Assembly: GCA_026002815.1 (NCBI GenBank)
Contig: BPGB01000002.1
Coordinates: 124,001 to 188,000, forward strand
Origin: Candidatus Woesearchaeota archaeon
GTDB lineage: Archaea; Nanobdellota; Nanobdellia; Woesearchaeales; UBA9642
Direction: 5' to 3'
Length of the DNA stretch: 64,000 bases
The notes beneath the pieces are model-generated. The model ran no database searches. It worked only from the letters and a program-made list of their open reading frames with translations, and had not been told where the DNA came from. The translations under genes were made by a program, and so were the position numbers. Shown in pieces: positions 1 to 9,154 of this stretch (positions are counted from its first letter, which is position 1; every line of letters begins with the position of its first letter).

Positions 1-2
1 AT

Positions 3-860
3 GATATTTATGAATATATAAAAAGTTATATTGATGTTCCAATTCTAAGGAACGTTAGACCATTTGAAAATAATAGATTAGAATTAGATTTATATATTCC
101 GGATTTTAATTTTGCAATTGAATTTAATGGTGTTTATTGGCATTCGGAATTTATAAGAAACAATAAAAATAGACATTTAATAAAAACCAGATTATGTGAA
201 AAAGAAAATATTTCACTTTTTCATATATTTGATGATGAATGGTTATATAAACAAGATATTATTAAATCTATGATTTTAACCAAATTAAATCTTATTCAAA
301 CAAAAATATTTGCGAGACATTGTATAATAGAAGAAATTTCATCATCAGAAATAAATCAATTTTATGAACAGAATCATTTACAAGGATATGCTTCTTATAA
401 AGATCAAAAACATATTGTATTAAAATATAATAATGAAATTGTTTCAGCTATAACATTTAGTCAATCTCGATTTTCAAAACAATATGAATGGGAATTATTG
501 AGATTTTGTAATCAAATAAATACAATTATTCCTGGTGGGTTAACTAGATTATTTAAATATTTTGTTAAAAATTATAATCCAACAAGTATTGTATGTTATT
601 TAGAAAGACGATTAGGAATTCCATCAAAAGGATATGAATATTGTGGTTTTCAATTTAAAGAATTTACAAAACCGGGATATTGGTATGTGCATCCTAAAAA
701 TAAATATCAAAGAGAATCTAGATTAAAATATCAAAAACATAAATTAGAAAAATTATTAGAATTTTTTGATCCAGAATTAACAGAAGAAGAGAATATGGAA
801 TTAAATGGATACGCTAAAATTTGGGATTGTGGACAATATGTTTTAGAATGGTATAAATAA
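3..860 (+). CDS. EDxHD/Vsr-like homing endonuclease, 5' end outside window
   Basis: The reading frame is open from the first bases, so the gene is cut by the window edge; 285 residues are visible. The N-terminal part has the restriction-endonuclease-like pattern LDLYIPDFNFAIEFNG followed by VYWHSE, as in phage Vsr-like (EDxHD, I-Bth0305I type) homing nucleases. A C-terminal domain with FxxxNHLQG, ELLRFCN and a final YAKIWDCG is typical of phage homing endonucleases. It would cut an intron-less or intein-less allele of a nearby gene. An internal ATG at 270 is not the real start because the nuclease core lies upstream of it. Family assignment is by motif only. Confidence 0.75.
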   Translation, partial: DIYEYIKSYIDVPILRNVRPFENNRLELDLYIPDFNFAIEFNGVYWHSEFIRNNKNRHLIKTRLCEKENISLFHIFDDEWLYKQDIIKSMILTKLNLIQTKIFARHCIIEEISSSEINQFYEQNHLQGYASYKDQKHIVLKYNNEIVSAITFSQSRFSKQYEWELLRFCNQINTIIPGGLTRLFKYFVKNYNPTSIVCYLERRLGIPSKGYEYCGFQFKEFTKPGYWYVHPKNKYQRESRLKYQKHKLEKLLEFFDPELTEEENMELNGYAKIWDCGQYVLEWYK

Positions 861-880
861 TCTTTAAAAAAATTAGATAA

Positions 881-922
881 AAATTCCCCCCTAGCAAAAA
901 TGCTAGGGGGGAATTTTTTTTG
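881..922. terminator. bidirectional intrinsic terminator
   Basis: A 16-bp perfect stem (881-896 with 901-916) with an AAAA loop is followed by a T run on the + side and preceded by an A run that serves the - strand. It separates the converging endonuclease and major capsid genes. Confidence 0.9.
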
Positions 923-938
923 TCCTAAAAGCTAAATT

Positions 939-2411
939 TTAGCTTTCAGTAATGGTAAGGGTAGCAATACCAGCCGGACGCACAGTATTAGAAGCATAGC
1001 GACTTAAAATCGTAAGTGATGGGCGGCTACCCAGGGGGTAGGGGTGGAGAACTGCGGGCACATATGGGCAATACAGGTACACGCACTTAAGCTCTTCAAC
1101 GGGCTTATAAACGAGTACCATAGTACCCTGTGGCACCACGGCGCTGGTAAGGACTTTCCACTTACCACCGGCTACGGTAGCGGACCGATAGCCGAGGTCA
1201 CCATTCAGGCTTGAAGTGCCGGTATAATTGAAGCCCTGAAGGTCTTCAAGAATTGACACGTCAAGTGGGTTAGCCAGAATGGTATTGGCAGCGTCAATAT
1301 TCGTATCGGTGTATACCTGAGCAGAAAGCTTGTTCAGCACAGGAAGAATATTTTCGTGCCAATACTTAGTACCCCAGGTATAACCAGCGGGTGGGGTACG
1401 ATCGAAAGTACCTGAATGTGAAGCGCCGTTAAGAGTGCTGTTTGCGCTAATAAGCGCGTTTACGATTTCGCGGTCGATGTCAAGAGCGATCTGCTGACCA
1501 AGGATGTTTACGATCTCAGCCTGCATGGAAACGTCAAACAGAGCGCGCATATCTTGCTCAATATTGATGCTCCATTCAGCGGAGATCTGGCGATCCTTAG
1601 CATACAGACGGACCTTATCTACCACGAGGGTTACTTTTGAATTTACTTTATTCTCTTCCAGGCTGATTGTGGTTTTATAGTCGAACGCGGTAGCACCGCC
1701 GGTCGCACGAGCCTGTGAAGCTGACACAGTACCATTTAAGAAGTCAACCTTACCGGAAATCACGTCCGTATTACCGGAAGTGGGGAAGGTTACGCTAAAT
1801 GAGAAATGACCTTCTACAGCCACCTCTTCATTTACGGTTACGGTGTCGGTACCGTCAGTCACGCTTGTAATCGTGAAAGTACGGTTGAGATGAGCCTGAT
1901 CCTTGGTAAGAGAAGCAGCACCAAGAACGTCAAGAGTGTCATTCGTAGCAAACGTAAAAGTACCGGTAAGAGGAGTACCAGCGGTTGAACCACCGACTGA
2001 AATGTCAGTATTTACCGCAGGAGCCTTTACTGAGCTTGTGGCACCATAACGAGTAAATTCGGCCCGAATGAAAGCCTTCACGCTTTCAGGCTTGTCCATA
2101 GGAGAAACCGTTACGGCTTCCTTAGCTACAAACTTAGGATAGAATACCCGAAGAATGGGCAGAGTAAGAACTTCATAAGGGTTGATCTGGAACATTGAAT
2201 TTTCAAGCAGAGAAAGACGAGTATTCTCGGCCAGAACCTTGAATGTTTCCTTGTCTTGTGGATTCTCGATACTTTCAGCAAGACCTTCCACATAAGTTGA
2301 GAAAGCAGCGTCGTCAACGAGTACAGCCTTAAGATTGCCAGGCTTACTTGGATCAACGCCAGCTACTTTCTTCGTAGTGCGATACGTTTCAAGTAGCAGG
2401 TTTTTCATCAT
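939..2411 (-). CDS. major capsid protein (T4 gp23-like)
   Basis: 490 residues, the main shell protein. It is the last gene of a portal-protease-core-capsid series in T4 order. The N-terminal helical arm contains LLE-type sites that could be cut by the upstream protease. The C-terminal part (YCPYVPAVLHPYPLG, then SLTILSRYA) resembles the conserved end of gp23-type capsid proteins. Residues about 130-235 are Thr/Gly/Val-rich and probably form an inserted surface domain. The start is set by GGAGG nine bases before ATG. The gene is far richer in G+C than its neighbours, as expected if codons are tuned for very high expression. It has its own promoter-like leader and lies after a terminator. Confidence 0.85.
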   Translation of the reverse strand: MMKNLLLETYRTTKKVAGVDPSKPGNLKAVLVDDAAFSTYVEGLAESIENPQDKETFKVLAENTRLSLLENSMFQINPYEVLTLPILRVFYPKFVAKEAVTVSPMDKPESVKAFIRAEFTRYGATSSVKAPAVNTDISVGGSTAGTPLTGTFTFATNDTLDVLGAASLTKDQAHLNRTFTITSVTDGTDTVTVNEEVAVEGHFSFSVTFPTSGNTDVISGKVDFLNGTVSASQARATGGATAFDYKTTISLEENKVNSKVTLVVDKVRLYAKDRQISAEWSINIEQDMRALFDVSMQAEIVNILGQQIALDIDREIVNALISANSTLNGASHSGTFDRTPPAGYTWGTKYWHENILPVLNKLSAQVYTDTNIDAANTILANPLDVSILEDLQGFNYTGTSSLNGDLGYRSATVAGGKWKVLTSAVVPQGTMVLVYKPVEELKCVYLYCPYVPAVLHPYPLGSRPSLTILSRYASNTVRPAGIATLTITES

Positions 2412-2455
2412 AATAGTTTTCCTCCAAAAAATTTCTTAAAAATAAGATTTAGATT

Positions 2456-2506
2456 GATAAACCAGAGGTTTCCGGTTTATCGATTTTTTTGTTCTCACCT
2501 AAATAT
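2456..2506 (-). promoter_or_regulatory. capsid gene leader: GGTGAGAAC start motif plus hairpin
   Basis: On the - strand the sequence AGATATTTAGGTGAGAAC (about 2491-2508) is followed by a hairpin (arms 2457-2463 and 2474-2480) and then the capsid ribosome binding site. The same GTGAGAA-CAAA motif occurs upstream of three other - strand genes (9603, 10642, 34724). It lies directly after the terminator of the preceding gene, so a capsid-specific late promoter is likely. The -10 element is not assigned with certainty. Confidence 0.4.
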
Positions 2507-2545
2507 CTAATATCAAACTAATAATATCTGTTGTGAGATAAAAAA

Positions 2546-2568
2546 ATAGTGAGCGAATCGCTCACTAT
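2546..2568 (-). terminator. intrinsic terminator after core-protein gene
   Basis: A near-perfect palindrome, ATAGTGAGCGA with TCGCTCACTAT, overlaps the stop codon of the upstream gene and is followed on the - strand by a run of seven T. It isolates capsid transcription from the rest of the head operon. Confidence 0.8.
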
Positions 2569-2978
2569 AATTCCTCCCCTTCCTCTCTTTTCTTTTCAAC
2601 CCACTTAGCTAATTCTTCTTGTGTTTTATCAGCCCATTTTGATAATTCAGGATTATCGTTTTTATTCCAAACTTTTAAATTAATAAGTGCCTTTGAAATT
2701 TTAGCCCAACCTTTCTTTTTGATTAATTTCTTAAAATGAACTAAAGGCAATTCATTTACTTTTTTTCCTTCAGGTACTTCTAATAAACCTGGATGTTCAA
2801 CTTCAATTTTAACATCTTGTTCAGAAATGATTTTATTGATTTTTTCTAAGATGGTTTTTTCAGATTTTTCATTAGAAATATTTTGTTCAGCAATGATACT
2901 ATTGATACGATTAAACGCAGATAACATTTCCTTTGTGGCTTCTTTAATAGGTTTAATGGGTTTGGGTTTCTTCTTCAT
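2565..2978 (-). CDS. charged core/scaffold-type protein (gp22 position)
   Basis: 137 residues, Lys/Glu-rich and mostly helical (MKKKPKPIKPIKEATKE at the start, WADKTQEELAKWVEKKREE near the end). The start is the ATG at 2978, ten bases after GGAGGT; an upstream TTG lies inside that Shine-Dalgarno and is rejected. Between protease and capsid, T4 has the main prohead core protein gp22, so a scaffold role is inferred from position and composition, not from recognised homology. Confidence 0.6.
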   Translation of the reverse strand: MKKKPKPIKPIKEATKEMLSAFNRINSIIAEQNISNEKSEKTILEKINKIISEQDVKIEVEHPGLLEVPEGKKVNELPLVHFKKLIKKKGWAKISKALINLKVWNKNDNPELSKWADKTQEELAKWVEKKREEGEEL

Positions 2979-3005
2979 TAAAGAAATTACCTCCAAAACA
3001 AATTG

Positions 3006-3419
3006 CTACTTATCAAACTTCTTATTTAGAATATCTAATACTTTTCTAGAATTTTGTTCAATTTGTTCTTTTTTCATTTTGGGAATAACTTTTAAAATAA
3101 TAATAAGTTCTTTCTTAATTTGAGGATCATAAACAATCCCCGATTTAACTAATTTTGATATACGCTGTAATAACTTTTGTTTAGCTTTCTCTAATTCATA
3201 TTCATTTGTTAGTTTTATAATAATCTTTTTAATTTGATTTATTTTTTTGTTTATTTCATTTAATTGCGTTTTTAATTGTTTAATTTCACTTTCTTTTTCA
3301 GGACGTAATTCATCAAATAAAGGTTTAATATTCTCAATTAAAGCGTCCATTACTTGGACTTTTTCCTCATTAATATTCGAACTATCAATAACTGGAATAT
3401 TTGAAACAGTAATTTTCAT
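3006..3419 (-). CDS. coiled-coil head core protein candidate
   Basis: 137 residues. Residues about 30-85 (KESEIKQLKTQLNEINKKI and following) form a long heptad coiled coil, and the rest is helical and Lys-rich. It lies in the protease-capsid interval, 27 bp from the next gene, so it is probably a prohead core component removed or cleaved during maturation. No homology was recognised. Confidence 0.6.
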   Translation of the reverse strand: MKITVSNIPVIDSSNINEEKVQVMDALIENIKPLFDELRPEKESEIKQLKTQLNEINKKINQIKKIIIKLTNEYELEKAKQKLLQRISKLVKSGIVYDPQIKKELIIILKVIPKMKKEQIEQNSRKVLDILNKKFDK

Positions 3420-3434
3420 TTTTCACAAATCCTT

Positions 3435-3719
3435 TTATTCTAGGGATGAAATCAGAGAATTTCTCAAATCTTCATTTTCTCGTTTAAGAGATTCTATTAG
3501 ATCTGTTATTTCTTTAATTTTATCAACTGTTATTTTTATCTTATTCTTTCTAACTTTTATTTTTTCTTTATATAAAGAAATCTCTTTATCTAAATCCTTT
3601 AAATTATTTATTCCAGATTGGAATTTATCATTTTCTTTTATAATTAAATAAAGACGTTCAATAATTGAAGGTATGTATTCATTCGATAAGATCTTATTTC
3701 GCTTGTATTCTATTTTCAT
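3435..3719 (-). CDS. small coiled-coil protein in head module
   Basis: 94 residues, almost entirely a Lys/Glu/Ile-rich coiled coil (for example KEKIKVRKNKIKITVDKIKE, then LIESLKRENEDLRNSL). It is the first of three small coiled-coil genes after the protease and has the same likely role as a core or assembly partner. Function is inferred from position. Confidence 0.55.
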   Translation of the reverse strand: MKIEYKRNKILSNEYIPSIIERLYLIIKENDKFQSGINNLKDLDKEISLYKEKIKVRKNKIKITVDKIKEITDLIESLKRENEDLRNSLISSLE

Positions 3720-3748
3720 TGTTATTCTCCGTATTTAAATTTAAAGTT

Positions 3749-4396
3749 TTAAATCCACCGTTTAAAGAATTTGATCATTTTATTTTCAACAAGTTTATCA
3801 AAATAATTTGGTAAATAACATTGACCATCTACACAAATTAAATTAGTTGATTCTTGAATTGATTCAAATCGAACTTGGTGTTCATCAATTCTTGAAATTT
3901 TATGACTCGGAGAAGTTACTAAATCATAACATATAATAATTAATGGACCTTTTACAATATTATAATCTCTAGTTCGATCTAATTCACCCATTCCTCTCAT
4001 TGAAGTTCCAATTCCAATTTTGTCTTTAATAAGATTATATGCAATTCTACCTTTTGGAGTATCTACCGTTTCCAATTCTCCCCATAAAACATTCCCACGC
4101 CATTCTATATCTCTAATAAGATGTGAAACTTCGCTTAATAGAACAGTCGTTTGTCTAACTTCATCAAATCGTCCTGTCGGAATTGGATGATCCAATTCTC
4201 CTAAAAAAGAACGATTATGAATTTTATCCATACAATTATTAATACCTTCCATTAAAACTTTTTTTGGATAAAGTCGTTTATTTCTATTAGGTACATCTGC
4301 GTCTTGTAATGCTAATCTGAAAATGGCTTTCCCGTTTTTAACAGATTCAATTTCTGCTTCTTGTAAAATTGATTGCTCCATTAAAAAATATGACAT
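3749..4396 (-). CDS. prohead core protease (T4 gp21-like)
   Basis: 215 residues, the usual size for the family. It processes head proteins during maturation. Visible motifs are NRNKRLYPKKVL (residues about 37-48), GELDHP with the likely catalytic His70, and GTSMRG with the likely nucleophile Ser132, matching the gp21/herpesvirus-assemblin-type serine protease layout. The gene lies between portal and capsid as in T4. The start follows AGAGGA. A second in-frame ATG (residue 6) is possible. Confidence 0.85.
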   Translation of the reverse strand: MSYFLMEQSILQEAEIESVKNGKAIFRLALQDADVPNRNKRLYPKKVLMEGINNCMDKIHNRSFLGELDHPIPTGRFDEVRQTTVLLSEVSHLIRDIEWRGNVLWGELETVDTPKGRIAYNLIKDKIGIGTSMRGMGELDRTRDYNIVKGPLIIICYDLVTSPSHKISRIDEHQVRFESIQESTNLICVDGQCYLPNYFDKLVENKMIKFFKRWI

Positions 4397-4401
4397 GGGT
4401 A

Positions 4402-4869
4402 TTATTCCTCTTTATTTCTATTTCTAAGTTCATAAACTTTTTTAATAATATAAAAAACTTTTTTGATAAAAACATAATACTGAACAATAATATCATCTAA
4501 TTTATCTTTAAATTGATTAATATTAGAGATAACAATATTAAACAAATCAAGTGCTCTATTTGTATATTGTTTTAATTTAATTAAAAATTCATCGGTTTCA
4601 TCGCTTAAGAAATCAGAAATAATTAGTAATTTATTGTAAATCTTTTTTAACTCGTAAACTCTTCCTAGAGTTTCTGAATCATTTTCCTCTCCTGAATCTC
4701 CAAATCCTCCCGAGTCACTAAATCCCCCTGTATTTTCTCCTTCGTCGCCCCCTTCCTCATCACTTGTTTCTTCATCACTTGTTTCTTCAGTATCTAATTC
4801 TTCTTCATTTTCTTCAGCTTGCTCCATTAAATATAAAAAATTATTTATTTTTTTAGAATATTTTTTCAT
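4402..4869 (-). CDS. acidic, glycine-rich head-module protein
   Basis: 155 residues in two parts. An N-terminal low-complexity stretch of Glu/Asp/Ser/Gly (residues about 18-65, with repeated DEETSDEE and GGFSDSGGFGDSG) is followed by a helical C-terminal half ending in Lys/Arg. It lies between portal and protease, where T4 has the small core genes 67 and 68, so a core-protein role is plausible. No homology was recognised. Confidence 0.55.
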   Translation of the reverse strand: MKKYSKKINNFLYLMEQAEENEEELDTEETSDEETSDEEGGDEGENTGGFSDSGGFGDSGEENDSETLGRVYELKKIYNKLLIISDFLSDETDEFLIKLKQYTNRALDLFNIVISNINQFKDKLDDIIVQYYVFIKKVFYIIKKVYELRNRNKEE

Positions 4870-4876
4870 TATCTAT

Positions 4877-5695
4877 TTATCCTCTACTCTTTTTGGATAA
4901 ATCTCTTATTTTAAAATCAATTTTTTGTAAACGCTTCATAATTGAATTTTTACATTTATTAGGATCGGTCGTACTTGAACAAACAGCTAAACCTTTTCTT
5001 AAAACAGTTTGTTGTGCTCTTAATGAATTGAGTTTATAATCAATCATACATTCTTTCTTATCAATTCCTTTTTTACCAGCGCATGCTTTCGCGGCTTTAC
5101 TGAAATAATTATTATAAATTTTATATGAGATATAAAGAATTGTTGCAACGATCACGGCGGCTGAAAATAATACGGCAGCAGATTTACCACTCTGAAGTAA
5201 TGTATTAATGTTTAAACTCCTTCTGGCATTTTCAATGGCCGTTGGTTCTTGTTGTTTTAAAATATTTAAAGTTTGATTAACTAAATTCGTGTCACCATTT
5301 CGATCAATTACTTTTAATAAAACAGTTCGGTATTTAGCATAATCTTCATATGACATTTGACCAGATTCATATGCCTTTTTTGCTTTTAATAAAAGATAAG
5401 CATATTTATCAGGAGAATATGGCGGAAGGTTATTCATAACCTGTGTTAACCATGCTTCTCCTTTACTTACAAGATCAATTTTCTTTAAAACATCTGGAAC
5501 GTTTTTAAAAGCACTTGATATTTCGTCAAAAGACCACTCATTTAATTCATGTAAACTTAATAAATAAAGCTCTTTTAAATTTTTTTCTTTATTTTGATCT
5601 GATTCTAATAATGTATTTGATAAATGAGATATTCCCATATCTTTTGATATTAAACGAAGACAAAGTTCAAATAAAATTGGATCAAATTTTTTCAT
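4877..5695 (-). CDS. head-module protein with one hydrophobic segment
   Basis: 272 residues. The N-terminal 165 residues look like soluble helices. A single hydrophobic segment (residues about 174-194, SAAVLFSAAVIVATILYISY) is followed by a short Lys/Cys-rich tail with two paired-cysteine stretches (CAGKKGIDKKEC and CSSTTDPNKC). It follows the portal gene by 28 bp and must be co-transcribed with it. It may anchor prohead assembly at the membrane, but this is inference and no family was recognised. Confidence 0.55.
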   Translation of the reverse strand: MKKFDPILFELCLRLISKDMGISHLSNTLLESDQNKEKNLKELYLLSLHELNEWSFDEISSAFKNVPDVLKKIDLVSKGEAWLTQVMNNLPPYSPDKYAYLLLKAKKAYESGQMSYEDYAKYRTVLLKVIDRNGDTNLVNQTLNILKQQEPTAIENARRSLNINTLLQSGKSAAVLFSAAVIVATILYISYKIYNNYFSKAAKACAGKKGIDKKECMIDYKLNSLRAQQTVLRKGLAVCSSTTDPNKCKNSIMKRLQKIDFKIRDLSKKSRG

Positions 5696-5723
5696 AATTA
5701 AATTTCCTCTTAATCATTTTTTA

Positions 5724-8700
5724 TTAAAATCCTCCACCCCCAAATCCTCCACCGCCCATTTCGTCTTCTTTTGGAGAAACTTTCTTTTCAATATCTTCTT
5801 CCATTTTATATCTATCAACTTCTTCCCAATCAATTCCATGTAGATATTTCTTAATTGAATATTCTTTCGGGATACCTAATCTTTCTAAATTTTCAATAAG
5901 AGAAGTGATGTTATTTAATACATTTACTTCTCTTTCCATTTGTAAACCTTTTGGTGTAGGTAATACAACTCGAATATCAGAAATTTGTAATGCCTTTTCA
6001 GGATCATTAAACTTTATAATTTTATGAATAAAATCAGTTAATTGTTCAGAAAATGTTTTCTGAAATCCAATCACTGTTCGTGCAAACAATAAATTTTCTT
6101 CTGAAAGTGTAGCTTTCACTACAGAGTTATGAACAATAATTCCACTTGCCAAAGCAAAATTATGATGTTTCTCAATTGTAATGTCACCGGTATCAATTCT
6201 GTAATTTAATTTTTCAACTTTTATAACTTTATGATTTAATCTTCTATGTTCTTCACATTTGGGGTTTTTAATTTTTTTAGCTTGCCAATATGGATATATG
6301 AATTCATTTCCGCATGTTGTACATGTTAATTTTGTATTACTCTTTTCTTTTTTAATTTTTGCTGCTTTTCGGCCCATTATGGTGTTAACACATTTCATTT
6401 TATTACAATAATTTTTATCAGGATTAAAATATCTATTAATAAATAGATTACCACATACAGAACAAGTTTTAATATCAATTTTTGATATTAGTTTATTCAA
6501 TTTATTTAATCTATTGAATACTCTTACAAATTTTGTACACTTTTCATTTTCTTTACATGAATATAATTTATCTACATATATTTTTTTGAATAAATTAATT
6601 TCTTTTCCACAAAAACCACAACGTGTTTTGATATTTTTAAATTCTTTCTTTCTTTTATACCATGAAAGTTTGCCAGTTATTTTTCTATATTCTTTCATAC
6701 AATTATGTGAACAAGTTATTTTATTAATTATTACTTTTTCAATAAATTTTTTACAACAAATTACACACGTTCTTTCTTCAACCAATGATCCGTATTGTTG
6801 TCTTACTTTCACACCATCATTAGAATGGAGTTTTATATGTTCATCTTTTGTTACTGATATTAAATTATTTGGATGATTATTTCTTGGATTTTTATCTAAA
6901 TGATGAATTTGGTAACCATCATTTACATTTAAATTAAATTCTTTTGCCACACAGTGATGTGTCAATTCCCATGTCTCTTGTATCGGCTGATAAATTTCTT
7001 CATAACAGCTATTTCTTGATGTTTTATAAGAAGAATAGTTTCTTCTATATAATGGCATTAAAGACATACCTTCTTTAAGATCTTTGGCTTCGACATAAGT
7101 TTCACCGTCTCTTAAAAGAAATTTATGATCCGGCGTACAAATGACTGATTCTCCATTATCAAGATGGACTTTAAGAACTTCTGCATTCTTTCTAGTTACT
7201 TTAGCCCCGATAATTTTTCCAGGAACAATCTTTTTCTGTTCATGATCAAATGAATATGTATAAAGGTCTTGTTCACCATTTTCAAATCTTTCAATTAATT
7301 CACCTAATGAAATTGTTTCTCCACTTAATAATGGGATACGTGTATCAAGGCTCAAACAGTTCTCCTCAATACCAATGAAAGCGGGCGGTATTCCAATTGA
7401 TGCTACAAGCTGATCTCTCATAAATTTTAATTCATCTACTTTAGATCTGACATCAACATTACCTTCGTTTAAAGTTTGGATATCAACAAATGCTTTGCCA
7501 TCTTTTTGAGGAATATATATATCTTCAAATGTTGTAATCATAGATGGAATCGTGTCTATCGTCCCGAATGAATCAATACTAATCTTTCTCTTTTTAAACT
7601 CTTCTCGCAATTGTTCAATTACTTTTTTAGCATCTCGTGTTAAACCCATTTCTACAGCAATTTTTCTTTTTTCCGTAGAACGATTTAATCTTTGAATTGT
7701 TAAAGCTGTTTCTAAAGCAATAAGAACTTTAGCCGTAAAAACCATAGAATCGAAAATCGATTCTCCGTATGGGAAATATTTCATTGTATCAATAAAAAAA
7801 TGTTGCATTCTATCAGGCGGAACGAAACGAATTGCTGTATTTAATTGTGTTTGATTTAATAATAATTGAGATACTATATCTTTTAAATCATTATAAGCAT
7901 CTTTTGAAAGAAAATCCGCGTCATTTAAACTTGTTTGTATTTGGCGTAATATTCTCAAACATATTTCATCGACAGTTTTTTGAGAAATATCCATTACACC
8001 ACTACCTGACATTACTTGAAAACGAATTCTAGGGAAGACTAAATAACCGAGGCAAATCGGAAAACTTTCTGTTTGAAGTTTTAAAACATATTCAGGATTA
8101 TGAAGTATATATTTAATACTCCGTAATGGAATTTTATTATCTTCGGTATCATTTAATTCAGTTAAATATAAATTTTCACTAATTAAACTACGGTTTTTTA
8201 TTGCATCTTTATCGGTAGTAATTTCACAAAAAAAGTCACCCTTAAGTAATGTATTATAAATAATACTTCTAATATTCTTTTCTAATTTAATTATTGAAAT
8301 GACTTCTTTAACATAAGAAATTAAAGACTCATCACTATCATCTAATGTTTTTGACATATTTTTAACATCTAAAGATATTTTAGTAATATCATCAGGTGAT
8401 AAAATATTATCTGTTAAAACATTTAATGCGCGATAACAATAATTAATATTTGCTACAATAGATTCATATGTTTTATATCTAGATAAACGACTACCTTGAC
8501 CGAAAGTAGCTAAATTAGTTTCAGAGGCACCTACATTTGAAAAAATATTTTCAGTCCCACTTTTATTTAAAATTGATTTAATTAAATTAACATATCCCAA
8601 AGAATCCGAATTAGTTTTTAACGAGGAAATATCGGAAATAACTTTGTCCAGTTTAGAATCAATTTCTGTCGTTTTAGTTCCCAATACGGTAACTTTTAAT

Positions 8701-8726
8701 TTATTAAAGGCATCCTTTAAAGTCAT
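5724..8726 (-). CDS. portal protein (T4 gp20-like) interrupted by an intein
   Basis: 1000 residues as translated. Removing the intein (residues 457-867) leaves 589 residues, close to portal size. The N-extein contains the conserved FVPPDRMQHFFIDTMKYFPYG region and IGIPPAFIGIEEN just before the intein; the C-extein resumes with SVVKATLSEENLLFARTV. It ends in a Gly/Phe-rich tail. The portal is the dodecameric DNA gate and head-tail connector. The insertion point is a highly conserved stretch of the portal, typical for inteins. The start follows AGAGGGAT. The assembled product requires protein splicing. Confidence 0.85.
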   Translation of the reverse strand: MTLKDAFNKLKVTVLGTKTTEIDSKLDKVISDISSLKTNSDSLGYVNLIKSILNKSGTENIFSNVGASETNLATFGQGSRLSRYKTYESIVANINYCYRALNVLTDNILSPDDITKISLDVKNMSKTLDDSDESLISYVKEVISIIKLEKNIRSIIYNTLLKGDFFCEITTDKDAIKNRSLISENLYLTELNDTEDNKIPLRSIKYILHNPEYVLKLQTESFPICLGYLVFPRIRFQVMSGSGVMDISQKTVDEICLRILRQIQTSLNDADFLSKDAYNDLKDIVSQLLLNQTQLNTAIRFVPPDRMQHFFIDTMKYFPYGESIFDSMVFTAKVLIALETALTIQRLNRSTEKRKIAVEMGLTRDAKKVIEQLREEFKKRKISIDSFGTIDTIPSMITTFEDIYIPQKDGKAFVDIQTLNEGNVDVRSKVDELKFMRDQLVASIGIPPAFIGIEENCLSLDTRIPLLSGETISLGELIERFENGEQDLYTYSFDHEQKKIVPGKIIGAKVTRKNAEVLKVHLDNGESVICTPDHKFLLRDGETYVEAKDLKEGMSLMPLYRRNYSSYKTSRNSCYEEIYQPIQETWELTHHCVAKEFNLNVNDGYQIHHLDKNPRNNHPNNLISVTKDEHIKLHSNDGVKVRQQYGSLVEERTCVICCKKFIEKVIINKITCSHNCMKEYRKITGKLSWYKRKKEFKNIKTRCGFCGKEINLFKKIYVDKLYSCKENEKCTKFVRVFNRLNKLNKLISKIDIKTCSVCGNLFINRYFNPDKNYCNKMKCVNTIMGRKAAKIKKEKSNTKLTCTTCGNEFIYPYWQAKKIKNPKCEEHRRLNHKVIKVEKLNYRIDTGDITIEKHHNFALASGIIVHNSVVKATLSEENLLFARTVIGFQKTFSEQLTDFIHKIIKFNDPEKALQISDIRVVLPTPKGLQMEREVNVLNNITSLIENLERLGIPKEYSIKKYLHGIDWEEVDRYKMEEDIEKKVSPKEDEMGGGGFGGGGF
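6126..7358 (-). mobile_element. HNH intein in the portal gene (411 aa)
   Basis: The intein begins with Cys (residue 457, CLSLDTRIPLLSG, block A). It carries block B (ESVICTPDHKFL) and ends in block F/G (DITIEKHHNFALASGIIVHN) followed by Ser+1. The last His-Asn and first Cys fit class 1 splicing. Between the splicing halves is a homing endonuclease with the HNH core YQIHHLDKNPRNNHPNNL and then four successive Cys4-type zinc modules (CVICC, CGFCG, CSVCG and CTTCG). All splicing residues are present, so it should be active. Confidence 0.85.
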
Positions 8727-8737
8727 TACAATCCCTC

Positions 8738-9154
8738 TTAAATTTCAGAATTAATTATATCATTCTGCGCAGCTTTTCTTATTTCATCGTTTTCAACTCT
8801 ATGAATAAAATAATGATATAAATTTTTATAAAATGATTCTTCACCAAATAAATCTAAATAAAATCTTTTAATTTTAGGCCCCATTAAATTTTCAATATAG
8901 ACTACAAAATCGTGAAAAGATTTTTGTAACTCATCTTCAGGCATCTTTGTAGCTTCTACAGAATAAACTATAATTCTGTCTTTATATATAAAGTTAAAAG
9001 CCTCATCCATAAAAAATGTCAGTACGCCATAATAATCACTATATTTTAATATTCTATAATTGTCTTTATGATCGATATATAATTTTCTTAAAAGAAAAAA
9101 TAAGACAATTACTAATATCGTTATTCCGATACTAGAGATCCAATAAATCATCAT
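8738..9154 (-). CDS. membrane-anchored small protein
   Basis: 138 residues. An N-terminal transmembrane helix (residues about 4-22, WISSIGITILVIVLFFLLRK) is followed by a soluble helical domain with many aromatic residues. Its start overlaps the stop of the upstream gene (ATGATG), so translation is coupled; the second ATG (9151) is an equally good start. It lies just upstream of the portal. Function unknown. Confidence 0.55.
   Translation of the reverse strand: MMIYWISSIGITILVIVLFFLLRKLYIDHKDNYRILKYSDYYGVLTFFMDEAFNFIYKDRIIVYSVEATKMPEDELQKSFHDFVVYIENLMGPKIKRFYLDLFGEESFYKNLYHYFIHRVENDEIRKAAQNDIINSEI

Noticed and set aside
270-860. Separate gene starting at ATG 270
   Set aside because: The same frame is open to the window edge and contains the nuclease core upstream.
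1806-2356. Alternative frames inside the capsid gene
   Set aside because: Shadows of a long, clearly coding frame.
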